In this document: positions 23,069 through 32,965 of the stretch, piece by piece | How positions within the stretch are numbered: the first letter of the stretch is position 1 | How the letters are laid out: each line of letters begins with the position of its first letter | Assembly: GCF_036785885.1 (NCBI RefSeq) | Contig: NC_092320.1 | Location: 21,515,557 to 21,579,556 of the forward strand | Length of the DNA: 64,000 bases | Source of the DNA: Coffea arabica | Taxonomy: Eukaryota > Streptophyta > Magnoliopsida > Gentianales > Rubiaceae | Reading direction: 5' to 3' | The notes under the pieces: generated by a model | Seen by the model: the letters and a program-made list of their open reading frames with translations, nothing else | The model's database searches: none | Told to the model about the DNA's origin: nothing | Program-made: the position numbers and the translations under genes

Positions 23069-23560
23069 ATAGGCTCCCTGGAAGGGGTATCTGTAGACTA
23101 GTGCAGTTGTTAGGGTTTCACCCATGATGCTACCGAATATTGGGACTTGGTCGTAGTCGATAGCCGATAGGTCCGGGGGATGGAGAGTTCAAGCACGCCC
23201 TTGTCCCTGAGCACCTCGGTCCCTAGTTCGTCATTGTATATCATCTCGGATTCTTCTTGGTCCTGCACTTGTGACGTCCCGGTCTCATTGGACGCTTCGG
23301 CTATCTCCTCTCCTCTCCGGAGTCTGAAGAGGTTCTCTCCTCGGATGGGTCGAGCCTCTTTGCCTCATTAAAATCCAGCCTCACTGTTTTCCTGTGTGTG
23401 CGGGTTACCCAAGCCATGAGCAGAAAGGGGAAGAAGAGACGGACTTACTATTTTTAGGTGGCTGGATGGCTACTAATAAAGCGTCACCTCGGGAGCTTGC
23501 TCTGATGGCTTAAGTTCTCACGGCAAGGAGTAAAAAGTGAAAGTGAAAAAAAGAGTGAAA
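23069..23560 (-). pseudogene. Tat antisense ORF, N-terminal part and its upstream region
   Basis: Minus-strand frames carry acidic, Ser-rich sequence such as QVQDQEESEMIYNDELGTEV and a following SIPRTYRLS. This fits the variable N-terminus of the antisense protein, upstream of the AT-rich insertion. The frame is broken. GC content is higher than in the inserted element next to it. Confidence 0.5.
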
Positions 23561-23883
23561 AGTGAGAAAATGACCCCCTATTTATAAGGAGGAAGAGGAA
23601 ACCAAGGGACGGTACATCGAACTTTCAAAAAAGGCGTGCCCTCCTCATTTATGAGAGGCCGTCATTTTGACCAACCGTCGCCTGACCTTCTGTCTTCCTG
23701 TCCTCTATATGTCCACGTTCCATCACTCAGATTGACAATTGTCCCATCGCTTTCCATATGTCCTTATTTGCTAGTATTCTACGCGCCATCATTATGGCGT
23801 ACATGGGCTTTTTTGTTATTTTCTCATGAAAGCCTCGGGAAGCTACTAGCAACCAATACTGTCTCGAGGATTGGGGAGCTTAT

Positions 23884-24458
23884 TGAGGATACTCATCCTG
23901 GTTCGGGCAATCCTCCAGCCCACTCCGGGATGATCCATCTGCCATGATCACCTCGGCTACTCCATGGATGTTGATGACCGAGGTGATCTCAGCATCCGAC
24001 GTCACCATGGAATGGAGTGGCGATTTACACCACAACCGAAGTCCTGTCTAAGGATCTGACAACCAAAAAGTAGATATAACTCCTGTCACACTCTATTTAC
24101 TGCCCTAACATACTGTCCTGACATACTGCCCACTGCCCAGAGTTGTCAAGTCAGGGTGATATGCTGTCTAAATCAAATTTCTAGGGACCTGGACCCCACG
24201 ATTCTTCTCTCCAAATTGTCCCCTATAAATATCAGGGCCCCTCACTAAGACAAGGACGATTTTACTGGTAAAATCCTAAACTTTGAGAATATTCTTACAT
24301 TTTTCACCTAAAAACTAACTAGATCGTCGGAGGAAAACCGGGGGACCTAGCCCCGTCTCTGATAAACTGAGCAGGTGATCTTCGTGTAGTTACCTTTTCC
24401 AGCAGGATTACACTCCAGCTACCCGAGGCAACTTATCCGGTCAGAATTCACCTCTTCA
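23884..24458 (+). repeat. 3' LTR of the Tat element (575 bp)
   Basis: Starts TGAGGATAC and ends CACCTCTTCA; TATAAATA at 24224-24231. It is 31 bp longer than the 5' LTR because of extra sequence after CAACCGAAGT and a repeated CATACTG block. A purine-rich stretch (GGATTGGGGAGC) ending a few bases before it may be the polypurine tract. Confidence 0.93.
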
Positions 24459-24689
24459 GTCCCAAATTTATATTAAATTTCTAAACTGCCCCAAATACTC
24501 TATATAGCACAATTTTAACCTTATTAACAATATCATTGTATTGATTGCACATGAATTACATGAATTGCAAACTTAAAAAAATCATAAATATGACTATATT
24601 TTAAATTTGTGGTAAAATCTACCAATCCCACTACTTGATCCTGCAATAAAAAAATGATTCCAGATGGGATTTTGATCTTGAGAACCATG

Positions 24690-25908
24690 ATTTTAAGGTC
24701 CTACTTCATGAGATAAAGTCCATGGACCCCTCTATACGCAAGTTTGAAAAGGCTCCCAACTTGTGGCCTTAGCCCTCAACAAGGTTCCAAGAAAATCTGT
24801 AAATTAAGTAAAAAAAATTAATCTTTTTGGATGCTTACTTGGCTATTTTGATGAATTCGTGTTCTTAATTGTGTCTAATATGTTTGTTGTAGTCAATTAT
24901 GAAGAAAAAAAATGTTGCTATTAAATTGTTAATGGTGGGAGAAGACCTAGGGGAGTTTCAAGAAAAAATGGTCATTTACAAATTGTGGACATTAAATATT
25001 GATTATTTGATTTGTCCCTGACTTACACTAATGATAATATAATTGGAATGGGTTGGAAGATCAAGAGGGCGCGATTTTGAATTTCACAATAGGATCATTA
25101 TTTCATGTAGTCAAGGTTAATTAATTTTTTATGTATTTCACGTTTTGTACATGCGATGTAAAAATTATGTATGATTATTTGATTAATCATTGTAAACTTG
25201 TTTATATTATTTGTTTAGGTTATGAGGTCTGATTGGGGTTGATAATGATGAACAGACCATGTTTTGATAATTTCTTCTTCTGGTGTGGTACTTAGGGTAG
25301 GTAAAACGGTCCCTCCATTATTTAATACTTGTATCAATGACAAATTTAAAAAAAAAAAGATAAAAAGCTACAATATTATGACAAATAGTCGATTTGAGGT
25401 CTAAAAGTTTAGAGGACAAAACATTGTAGGATTTTAAAAAGCATGAATTATTTTCTTTTTCTATTGGAATTGCACATGAAATTAATTTTCTCATTAATGG
25501 TGTGATCTTAGTAGGCCTATCGTTCCATATGTTCGATCTGTAATTCGATTAAGAAAGATTAAATGTGCAAACTTAAAAAGCCATATTTCCACAGGAAAAG
25601 TGGAATAAATTAGTTTTATCATTTTCTTTTTACAATTTATAAATATGATATGCATTTGAATGCAATGCATTACATCACAGTCAGCTAAAGTTTGTTTTCC
25701 CTCTATTGAATTGCCAAAAAAAATATCTTTAGATGTTTTATGTTTTTAAATCATAATTCAGATGTGAAATGTGCAAAAGATGATTTTGAATTTAGAACAA
25801 ATTGTGACTTTTTTTTTGTCGCTACGATAATATTAGTATAACCTATTTTAACCTAGACTAGGGGAGGGAGAGTGAGAGCCTAACCGACGGAGAACTCCGT
25901 TGAAATGG
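24690..25908. other. Gene-free spacer
   Basis: AT-rich sequence between the nested stack and the small LTR element. About 25.19-25.32 kb matches the module at 6.66-6.87 kb. No gene seen. Confidence 0.6.
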
Positions 25909-26179
25909 TGTCATGGCCCCAAATGTATTAGATAATCCAAATTCTTAGTTGTTAATATTGTAGTTTAGTGGAGGGCTTTGGATTGATTAGTAAAGATAAG
26001 CATGTATATATAGTTGTAAATGGTGGAAAACCATTAGGCAATATCAAAATTTTCAAGTCAATTTCTCTCTCATATTCCTAGTTCCTCTGTCTCTCCCTGT
26101 TCTTCCTCGATTTCTCCTTTTCCTTCTTCTTCTTCAACTAGTCTTTCTTGTATCTTCTTCTTGAAGTTGGGTTCTGACA
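25909..26179 (+). repeat. 5' LTR of the small LTR element (271 bp)
   Basis: TGTCATGGCC...TTCTGACA. About nine mismatches to the 3' LTR by eye (about 3%), plus CTT-repeat length differences. Confidence 0.9.
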
Positions 26180-26423
26180 ATTGGTATCAGAGCAGCCCTT
26201 CCTTGGATTGCTATTAATTTCAATTGCAAGCTCTGTTTCTTTCTTCCTTTCCCCTTTCTCTCTATTTTTTCTTCTTTTTCTCTCTCTACTCTATCTCTGA
26301 TCCTTCCTATCTACTATTTCTGATTCCTTCTTGTTAACCTTTCAAGATTCACCAATAATCCACTACTACTACTACAACTGAATTGAGTTCCAAATTCCCA
26401 CCTTATTAAATTGTACCAATAGA

Positions 26424-27773
26424 TGGAAATAATGTCTATGAACTCTTAGAAGACCAAATCAAGAGGGGAGACTTGAATATGGATGAGTTGCAGGAACAAG
26501 TTGAATTACAAGCTCAAAGATTCCAAGAACAGTTGGCCGCAAAAGGAAAGGGTGGCTATCATAAGTTGGATGTAACAATGTACAAATTCAATTGTAATAT
26601 CAATATTATGCTTTGAATACTCAATCATAAAAAGGGGCATACACTGGAAGAGCATCAAAGAATTATTGAGGAAAAGCCTGCCACATCCATTCAAACCAAG
26701 GAGGTCCCTCTTTCAAAATCTACCCCAATCAAGAAATGGACTGATGCACATTCGGCGATGGTAGAAACAAAAAAATTTAGAGCCTTCTATGATGAAATGG
26801 AAGAACATTTGGAAGGTGACTATAGTTTTGCAATTGAAGAACACCACTTGTTTGATGAAAGTTCAAAGCTTCCTTCGTCAGTCATTTCAGTTCAAGGAGA
26901 GTTGCGTGGGGCAATGAACAAGAATTAGAATTCAGGAATCAACTTCTTGAAACTGAGACAATTAATTTGAATCAGAAGTTGATTGAGGAAAAAGTTGGCA
27001 TGACTTCTTTTCCACAATTTTCAAGTACTGACTTGGTTATGTCTTCTAAGGGAAATTCTAGACAAGATGAAAAATGTGATGAAATCATCTTAAATCATCA
27101 AGTGCTAGATGACATAGAGATTGAAACTCATGGAATTGGTATTGAAGAAAATGTTGATGTTGAGTCACACGACTTGCAATTGATGAAAGAAGAGATTAAT
27201 ATGTCTAAATCTGTTGAGGGTTGTCAAAAACTAGAAAGGCAAAGATTGCAAGATGAAGTGGAAGAGCCTAGTGTATTGCAGCTATGGGTTGTTGTTCAAA
27301 AAAATCACAAAGCTGTTGAAGAATTCAGATTGTTGATGTTGTTAGGAGGTCCTGGATTGATTGGAGATTATATAATTAGTGCCTCGAAGGCAGACATCAA
27401 ATTTGTGCTACAGTTTTTGAAGCTAGGAGACCTCATGGAGGTTATCGCAAGTGTTTTCCTTCAAGAGCACTTGGCTGGAATCATCGGAAAGGAGTCCAAA
27501 TTTGTGATTAAAGCATGGGCAGAAATTATTACTGGGTTCAAAGGTGGCACTCTTACAAGAAGTATTAATCAAAGCCCAAGTCAAAATTATAGAATAGCCA
27601 CTTGGGTAAACTTGAATAATGGTTGCATGTCTCTCCTTGAAGATGTTTCTAGTGATCAAGATTCATCCTTTGCTATTGAATCAAATACAAGTTTCACACT
27701 TGTTGTTGATGGCCTTAGTGGTTACCAAGCTAGTATGGATGTGGAAATGATTAAATCAGTGGCACTGGATTGA
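26424..27773 (+). pseudogene. Degenerate ORF of the small LTR element, unknown protein
   Basis: The frame starts as GNNVYELLEDQIKRGDLNMD and runs through one TGA (near 26613) to a TAG near 26925. It then shifts frame into a 268-codon stretch (26967-27773). The product is acidic and helical, with blocks such as KAWAEIITGFKGGTLTRSIN and WVNLNNGCMSLLEDV. No gag zinc knuckle, protease or RT motif is visible. Coding-like sequence continues in other frames to the 3' LTR. It may be a remnant of a gypsy polyprotein replaced by unrelated sequence, or an element-specific protein. I do not recognise the family. Confidence 0.5.
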
Positions 27774-28197
27774 GTGTGTGACTACATTTATGGGTGGCAC
27801 TGGTAGCTTGAGGGAATTGTTGCATTCAAGAGTTTCACATTTACTCTTTAAGAAATATGTGTAGAAGTTAGAAAATTTAAAGCTCAAAATTCAGAAATGG
27901 AATAGGGTTATGGACTGGCTACAACAGGATGTTGCAAAGGAGTTGTTCCAACTTAGAAAACAACTTTTGATAGAGTTTTGGAAGGGTGAGATCAAAGAGA
28001 TTTCTCTATTGCACCCTGTCTTTGAGTAGCACAATGCCATTGGGAAAGCAACTGGTATTAGAAGATTATGAGCTGCATTTTGATTGTTTGAAGTTGACCA
28101 AGATAGTTCACAAGATTTCTATGAATGTTGCATTTCTCCAGTTTTCAGTTTCAAAACTCAATCCTTGAGGACAAGGATTCTTTTAAGGGGGGAGTAT

Positions 28198-28474
28198 TGT
28201 CATGGCCCCAAATGTATTAGATAATCCAAATTCTTAGTTGTTAATATTGTAGTTTAGTGGAGGGCTTGGGATTGATTAGTAAAGATAAATATGTATATAT
28301 AGTTGTAAATGGTGGAAAGCCATTAGGCAATATCAGAATTTTCAAGTCAATTTCTCTCTCATATTCCTAGTTCCTCTGTCTCTCCCTGTTCTTCCTCAAT
28401 TCCTCCTTTTCCTTCTTCTTCTTCTTCTTCAACTAGTCTTCCTTGTATCTTCTTCTTGAAGCTGGGTTCTGACA
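28198..28474 (+). repeat. 3' LTR of the small LTR element (277 bp)
   Basis: TGTCATGGCC...TTCTGACA, preceded by the purine-rich TTAAGGGGGGAGTAT. The extra length comes from an expanded CTT microsatellite. Confidence 0.9.
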
Positions 28475-30132
28475 ATGGCAGCCACAATTAAGTGGCAAGT
28501 TGAACTCTTGACCTCCCACCTACAACATCAAGACTTTAAAGTTTTGGAAACAACCAACAGCACAAGAGGCTGTTAAATAAATTGTGACTTGACTTTAGAA
28601 CAATTCACGCCACCAGACCAACAAAGAGATCGGATCAGTTGAGAAATGAATCAAAATTGGAGACATTGAAACAAAAAGAGATTGATTCCGCTTTGCACCC
28701 TTCAATTATTCCCAGAGTCCCATTTTGGTTTTTAAACTCTAAAATACGACACTTTAATACCTCAAATATAAAATTTGTCCCATTTATGTTACACGGTTGA
28801 AAAAAATGGACCAATTTTATACTTAAGCGGGACAAATTTTATATCCTAGAGATTGAAGTGGAATATATTTTATACTTTGAAGACTAAAAGGAAATATATT
28901 TTATATTTTGGAGAATAAAGTATTCCATTTTAAAGTTTAGAACCCAAAATAAAAATTTAAGTATAATTTAAGGATGCAAAGTGAAATTAACCCAGCAATA
29001 ATTCACTCCAAGGCATGATAAAGTAGTCAGAATTAATTTCTAATATGGTTGCACTTGTAATAACTTTAATTATTCATTATGTGTTAATTATTGTATTTCT
29101 TGATTTAATAATGTCACTTTCTGTACCTAGGACTGTGTTGTCTTTTTGAAATGGGACAAGTTAATTAGGTTTGATTTCTGTTGAAGTGATGTACACGCAA
29201 ATTGATTCCATACATACACTTTGTAATCATGTTTGGTTTAGGACATTTATTTTCTTTTCCTTTGGTGGGGTACTCAGGTGGCCATAACAATCTCCTTTTC
29301 GTCTCATACTTGAGTTAAACAGACAAGTTTGGATTGGCTTTACCTGAGTAATTATTTGTAAAAAATGCTTAGCCCACAATTTTTGACCCTAAAATACTAA
29401 CACAATATAAAATGATTTACTGGGACAGACATGCAAACCACACATGAACAACCCGTCTCTCTCTCTTCTCTGTCCCATGCATCTTTTTTTTTTTAATTTC
29501 AATAAAACTAGAAAATACATCACAATAGAATAATTTTCGTTCTACTAGTTGCTGCATTCATTTATAGATGCGAAATCGAAGCCTTAAACAAGAAACCAAC
29601 AAGTAAAACCTAATTCTATCGGAAACTATTGATGAATAGTTTCTGCATATTGTGTTGTTTTTTGTTTTTGTTTTCTGAAGCATTCATTCATTACATACTT
29701 TCAAAAATTATTGAAAGCAAGTACTTATTGGACGATTCAAGAGTAATGTCTCGATAAGTAAATGTATTTTCTTGTGACTAATGTTTATAACTAATAAACC
29801 ATCACCGTTTCAATGATTTCGTTCTTTATCGATCTTAACCACTTTATTAAAGTTGCATAGAGTAGTAGCAACAGTTGGATGATTAGTCAACTGTATGCCG
29901 GCAAACAAATGAAATTGTATCCTTATGAATAATTCATCTTTCTGAAATAGTGACCCAAGCATTGCAGATTGCCCCAAAAGAGAAGGATGGGGAATTCAGA
30001 TGAAGGAGAGCAATAAAGAAGCCAATAGGTTTTTTTTTTTTTGGGCTTTTTATCCTTATAAAATGCCAACAGTTACCTTTTCATTTGTACATGAAATAGG
30101 TAAGGATTCTGAATAAAGTGGGTGAGCCATAG
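28475..30132. other. Gene-free spacer
   Basis: AT-rich sequence holding an inverted-repeat element at about 28679-28993 and a duplicated module at 29.13-29.31 kb. No coding sequence recognised. Confidence 0.6.
28679..28993. mobile_element. MITE-like inverted-repeat element, about 315 bp
   Basis: The left end (AGATTGATTCCGCTTTGCACC) pairs imperfectly with the inverted right end (GGGTTAATTTCACTTTGCATCC), and similarity continues inward for about 80 bases. Internal text is full of TTTTATA and GGGACAAATT motifs. I could not find a target-site duplication, so superfamily and exact limits are open. Confidence 0.5.
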
Positions 30133-31115
30133 TGTAAGGCCTGGTGCAACCCAATGAGTACAAATAATTTCACAATGATGCACAAAGATATATCAAATTT
30201 AAGCACAATAAAGAAAACTTAATTAAAGAGAAAAGATAAGAAATGCAAACCAAATATCAATCCAATAGCCTCTTCAATAGATGGCGATGCTAACCAAAAT
30301 GTACAAGTGAAGGCTCACTCCTTCCTCACCCCAAACACTCTTTGGTTGAGCCAAGGAGTTTTACAACTATTCTAGTTAACCCTCAACAACCTACACTTGA
30401 AAGATCACTCACCCAATTAAGAACTATTTTATACAAATGAGGCAACCTTCACCAAGGTTTTACCACTTCAAGTGATAGGTTCACCTTCACCAAGGTTTTA
30501 CTCCTCCTAGAGAGTAACCTTCACTTGAGCAACTTCACAACCCAACTTCCCAACCCCTTATACAACCAACAAAGAATCTTTCTACTCAAAAATCTCACTT
30601 GTAAGCTTGTATTTTGTGTTGGCAAAAGTCCCTTGTCTTCTTGTGATTTTGGGTGTTTATAGAAGGTGAGAAATGGTTCCAAAAGACTCTCCAACGGTCA
30701 AATATTAAATGCTGTCAAAACTAGCCGTTGGCCTGTCGGACGTCCGAACCACCTGTCGGACGTCCGATCCCTGCGTCCAAACCACCTGTCGGACGTCCGA
30801 ACCCTGCGTCCGAACGTCGTCAGAGAGTCATCAAATCTTTGCGAAATTTCTCGTACGTCCGATGCGATCGATGTTCGTCCGAGGCGTGCGTCCGATCCTT
30901 CCGGACGTCCGATGCTTCCTCACGAGCGTCCGACAGATCCTTTCGGACGTCCGATAGCTTCCTTTCGGACGTCCGACATGAGTGCCCTGTTTTTGCTTCT
31001 TCTTTTGTACCACAAGAATCTGTTCTAACAAATTGCTCACATAAAAACATTAGTCCAAATCTACATTTTGGTTTGTTAATCATCAAAACCAAGGATTGAT
31101 CGACCAAGGTCAACA
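30133..31115 (-). repeat. 3' LTR of the TR-GAG element (983 bp)
   Basis: In plus orientation TGTAAGGCCTGG...GGTCAACA. Six TCGGACGTCCGA-type palindromes lie at 30736-30976. A TATA-like box in element orientation is at 30654-30661. Confidence 0.95.
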
Positions 31116-31129
31116 ATCTCCCCCTTTTT
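31116..31129 (-). other. Polypurine tract of the TR-GAG element
   Basis: In element orientation AAAAAGGGGGAGAT, directly before the 3' LTR. It would prime plus-strand DNA synthesis. Confidence 0.8.
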
Positions 31130-31361
31130 GATGATGACAAACAAAATGAAGATTTCTTTTATCAAATAAATTCAAATAAAGCTCCCCCTTAGAAAGTGCC
31201 AACATACAAAGAAATTTCAATAAATCCTACTCCCCCTTTTGGCATCAATCAAAAAATAAACTCCCCTTTTATTTTTCAAATCAAGACCATATTGAATATC
31301 AAAATTTTCAAATGTACTTACAACCATTTAGCACTTCTTGGATCAAATCTTCATGATGTAC

Positions 31362-32909
31362 CTAAATATGAGAAATTTCATTTGGTACCCTTTCTTTATA
31401 GGGTCCTTGGGAGTTAATACGACATGATCTAGCAATCCACATGGATTTCATGCCTTTTCTCATATTTTTCTTTACATAGCAATCATTTTGCATATGTCCA
31501 AATTTGCAACAAAAGTGACACATGATAGAAGTATTTTGCACATAAGTGGATTTAATGCAACTAATTCCCTTACCTCTTATCATAGCAAACTTATTTGTGC
31601 CTTGAAAAGATTTTCTTTCTTTTGTTTGAGAAAACTTTTCTTTTTCATTTTGGAGAAACTCGTTCAAGTCATTAATTCTTTTCTTTAACAAATTTTGTTC
31701 CTCCAACATTTTTTCATAAAACTTTGTTTTCTCTTCCAACTTCTTTTTCAAATTATTTTTGCAATCAAAAGCCATTTTACATTTCTTCAAATCATCATTT
31801 TCCTTTTTCAAACATTTGTTTTCTTGAAAAAGATTGGAGTTTTCTTTCAACAAAGCATTTAATTTTGTTTTCAAATCTTTATTTTTAGCATAAGATTTTC
31901 TCAAACTTTTATGCATTTTAATCATAAGAATTTTCACATCATCATCTTCATTATCTTCATCACAAGAAGAGTGACAAGAATTTACCTCATCTTCTCCAAA
32001 GGCCATTAGTGCCATTTGTGCCAACTCTTCTTTTTCTCTTTTTGAATTGCATTCATCCCATGTAATTTTGCAATCTCCTCTTGAACTTCTCTTGTTGAAG
32101 ATCTTCTTGAATCTTTTGATATGAGGAGTTATATCATTGTCCACTTCCATGTTTTCATTACCCATGAAGGATGGGTTATCCCCCACTTGAAATGCTTTAA
32201 AAGCTATGCCTCTCTTATACATTCTTGCATTTTCTTCCTCTTGCACTTTGAATTTCAGCTTTAATTCATAAGAGGTTAGGGAATTCACAAGAGATTCAAT
32301 GGACATAGAATTTAAATCATTTGCCTCTTCTATAGCATTTATTTTGTTTTCCCATTCTTTTGGCAAGGCATTCAAAATCTTTCTATTTTTCTCACCCAAA
32401 GAATATTCTTTTCCAAGCAATTTAAGATCTTCAATAATGTCACCAAATCTACTACACATCTTATCAACATTTTCAAGATGATGCATTTTGAAAAATTCAT
32501 ATTGAGAAACAAGCAAAGATTTCTTTTGTTCTTTAATATCTTGGTTACCTTCATGAAATACACACAATTTATCCCAAATATCTTTAACTGATTTACAACC
32601 TTTAATCCTATTAGATTCATTTACATCTAATGCATTGTACAATATACACATGGCCTTGGCATTCAAAGAAAGGTATCTCTTGTCTTTTTCATTCAATTCT
32701 TGTCTAGTCTTTAATCTACTCAAATTAGTGGTAGAGTCAACTATTCTAGCTTCATAAGGACCATCTTCTACCACATACCATAATTCAATATAAACGGATT
32801 GTAAGAAAATCATCATTCTTTGCTTCCACATGCTAAAATGAGAACCATTAAACATAGGTGGTCTATCAATAGATTGCCCTTCTAAAAAGGAAACTTTTAT
32901 GGTTGCCAT
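31362..32909 (-). CDS. Copia-type Gag polyprotein, intact
   Basis: 515 codons from ATG at 32909 to a stop at 31362, no break. The N-terminal part has the copia gag pattern (DUF4219/UBN2 families): PPMFNGSHFSMWKQRMMIFL, a KDIWDKLCVFHEG segment and LNALPKEWENKI. The middle and C-terminal parts are Lys/Glu-rich coiled coil (for example LLKENSNLFQENKCLKKEND). A zinc knuckle CHFCCKFGHMQNDC (C-X2-C-X4-H-X4-C) lies near residues 465-480 and would bind RNA. The protein would form the particle that packages the element RNA. No pol follows: about 230 bases separate the stop from the polypurine tract. The intact frame and recent LTRs suggest it was functional until recently, though trans-supplied enzymes are needed. 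Confidence 0.9.
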   Translation of the reverse strand: MATIKVSFLEGQSIDRPPMFNGSHFSMWKQRMMIFLQSVYIELWYVVEDGPYEARIVDSTTNLSRLKTRQELNEKDKRYLSLNAKAMCILYNALDVNESNRIKGCKSVKDIWDKLCVFHEGNQDIKEQKKSLLVSQYEFFKMHHLENVDKMCSRFGDIIEDLKLLGKEYSLGEKNRKILNALPKEWENKINAIEEANDLNSMSIESLVNSLTSYELKLKFKVQEEENARMYKRGIAFKAFQVGDNPSFMGNENMEVDNDITPHIKRFKKIFNKRSSRGDCKITWDECNSKREKEELAQMALMAFGEDEVNSCHSSCDEDNEDDDVKILMIKMHKSLRKSYAKNKDLKTKLNALLKENSNLFQENKCLKKENDDLKKCKMAFDCKNNLKKKLEEKTKFYEKMLEEQNLLKKRINDLNEFLQNEKEKFSQTKERKSFQGTNKFAMIRGKGISCIKSTYVQNTSIMCHFCCKFGHMQNDCYVKKNMRKGMKSMWIARSCRINSQGPYKERVPNEISHI

Positions 32910-32948
32910 GATCTTTACTCTAAGCGGTTAAACTTGATCAAAAGAGAC

Positions 32949-32965
32949 CAAACTCTGATACCAAT
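32949..32965 (-). other. Primer binding site of the TR-GAG element
   Basis: In element orientation TTGGTATCAGAGTTTGG, directly after the 5' LTR: complementary to the initiator tRNA-Met 3' end except near its far side. Confidence 0.8.

Larger units (their letters stand above)
11584..24458 (+). mobile_element. Ty3/gypsy retrotransposon, Tat lineage, degenerate
   Basis: A full-length 12,875-bp element: LTRs at both ends, TG...CA termini, and a perfect 5-bp target duplication GTCCC at 11579-11583 and 24459-24463. The order is gag, protease, reverse transcriptase, RNase H with a second RNase H-like domain, then integrase, followed by a long 3' region with an antisense ORF. The gypsy order, the extra RNase H and the antisense ORF place it in the Tat group. 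All sense frames carry stops or frameshifts, so it is dead. Two later insertions (18950-20594 and 21223-23068) interrupt the 3' region. Confidence 0.93.
10740..24689. mobile_element. hAT-like non-autonomous element split by a retrotransposon
   Basis: The left end starts CATGGTTATTAGGAT. The right end is its inverted relative, finishing in GAACCATG. The 8-bp sequence ATTTTAAG flanks both ends (10732-10739 and 24690-24697), the target size of hAT elements. Internal text near both ends repeats GGATC/GATCCT motifs. Without the 12.9-kb Tat insertion the element is only about 1.07 kb, with no transposase frame, so it was mobilised in trans. The match is strong because target duplication and inverted ends agree across 14 kb. 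Confidence 0.75.
25909..28474 (+). mobile_element. Small non-autonomous LTR retrotransposon
   Basis: 2566 bp, flanked by AATGG/ATGG (25904-25908 and 28475-28478; 4-5 bp, the exact limit is ambiguous by one A). The LTRs are 271 and 277 bp and start TGTCATGGCC. A tRNA-Met type primer binding site (TTGGTATCAGAGC, 26181-26193) follows the 5' LTR, and a polypurine tract (AAGGGGGGAG) precedes the 3' LTR. The last coding bases, ending in a glycine-rich FKGG-like reading before the LTR, look like the tail of a gypsy polyprotein. No protease, RT or integrase is present. Confidence 0.9.
25190..29330 (+). repeat. Ancient dispersed duplication, copy 2 (interrupted)
   Basis: Segments at about 25.19-25.32, 28.64-28.68 and 29.13-29.31 kb match 6.66-7.28 kb in order and orientation. 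The gap between them is filled by the LTR element (25909-28474) and an inverted-repeat element (about 28679-28993). The matches are short and diverged, so limits are approximate. Confidence 0.5.

Noticed and set aside
30666..31099. Overlapping open frames on both strands inside the TR-GAG LTR (also at 33499-33949)
   Set aside because: They are produced by the GACGTCC repeats and occur in both LTRs; they are not genes.
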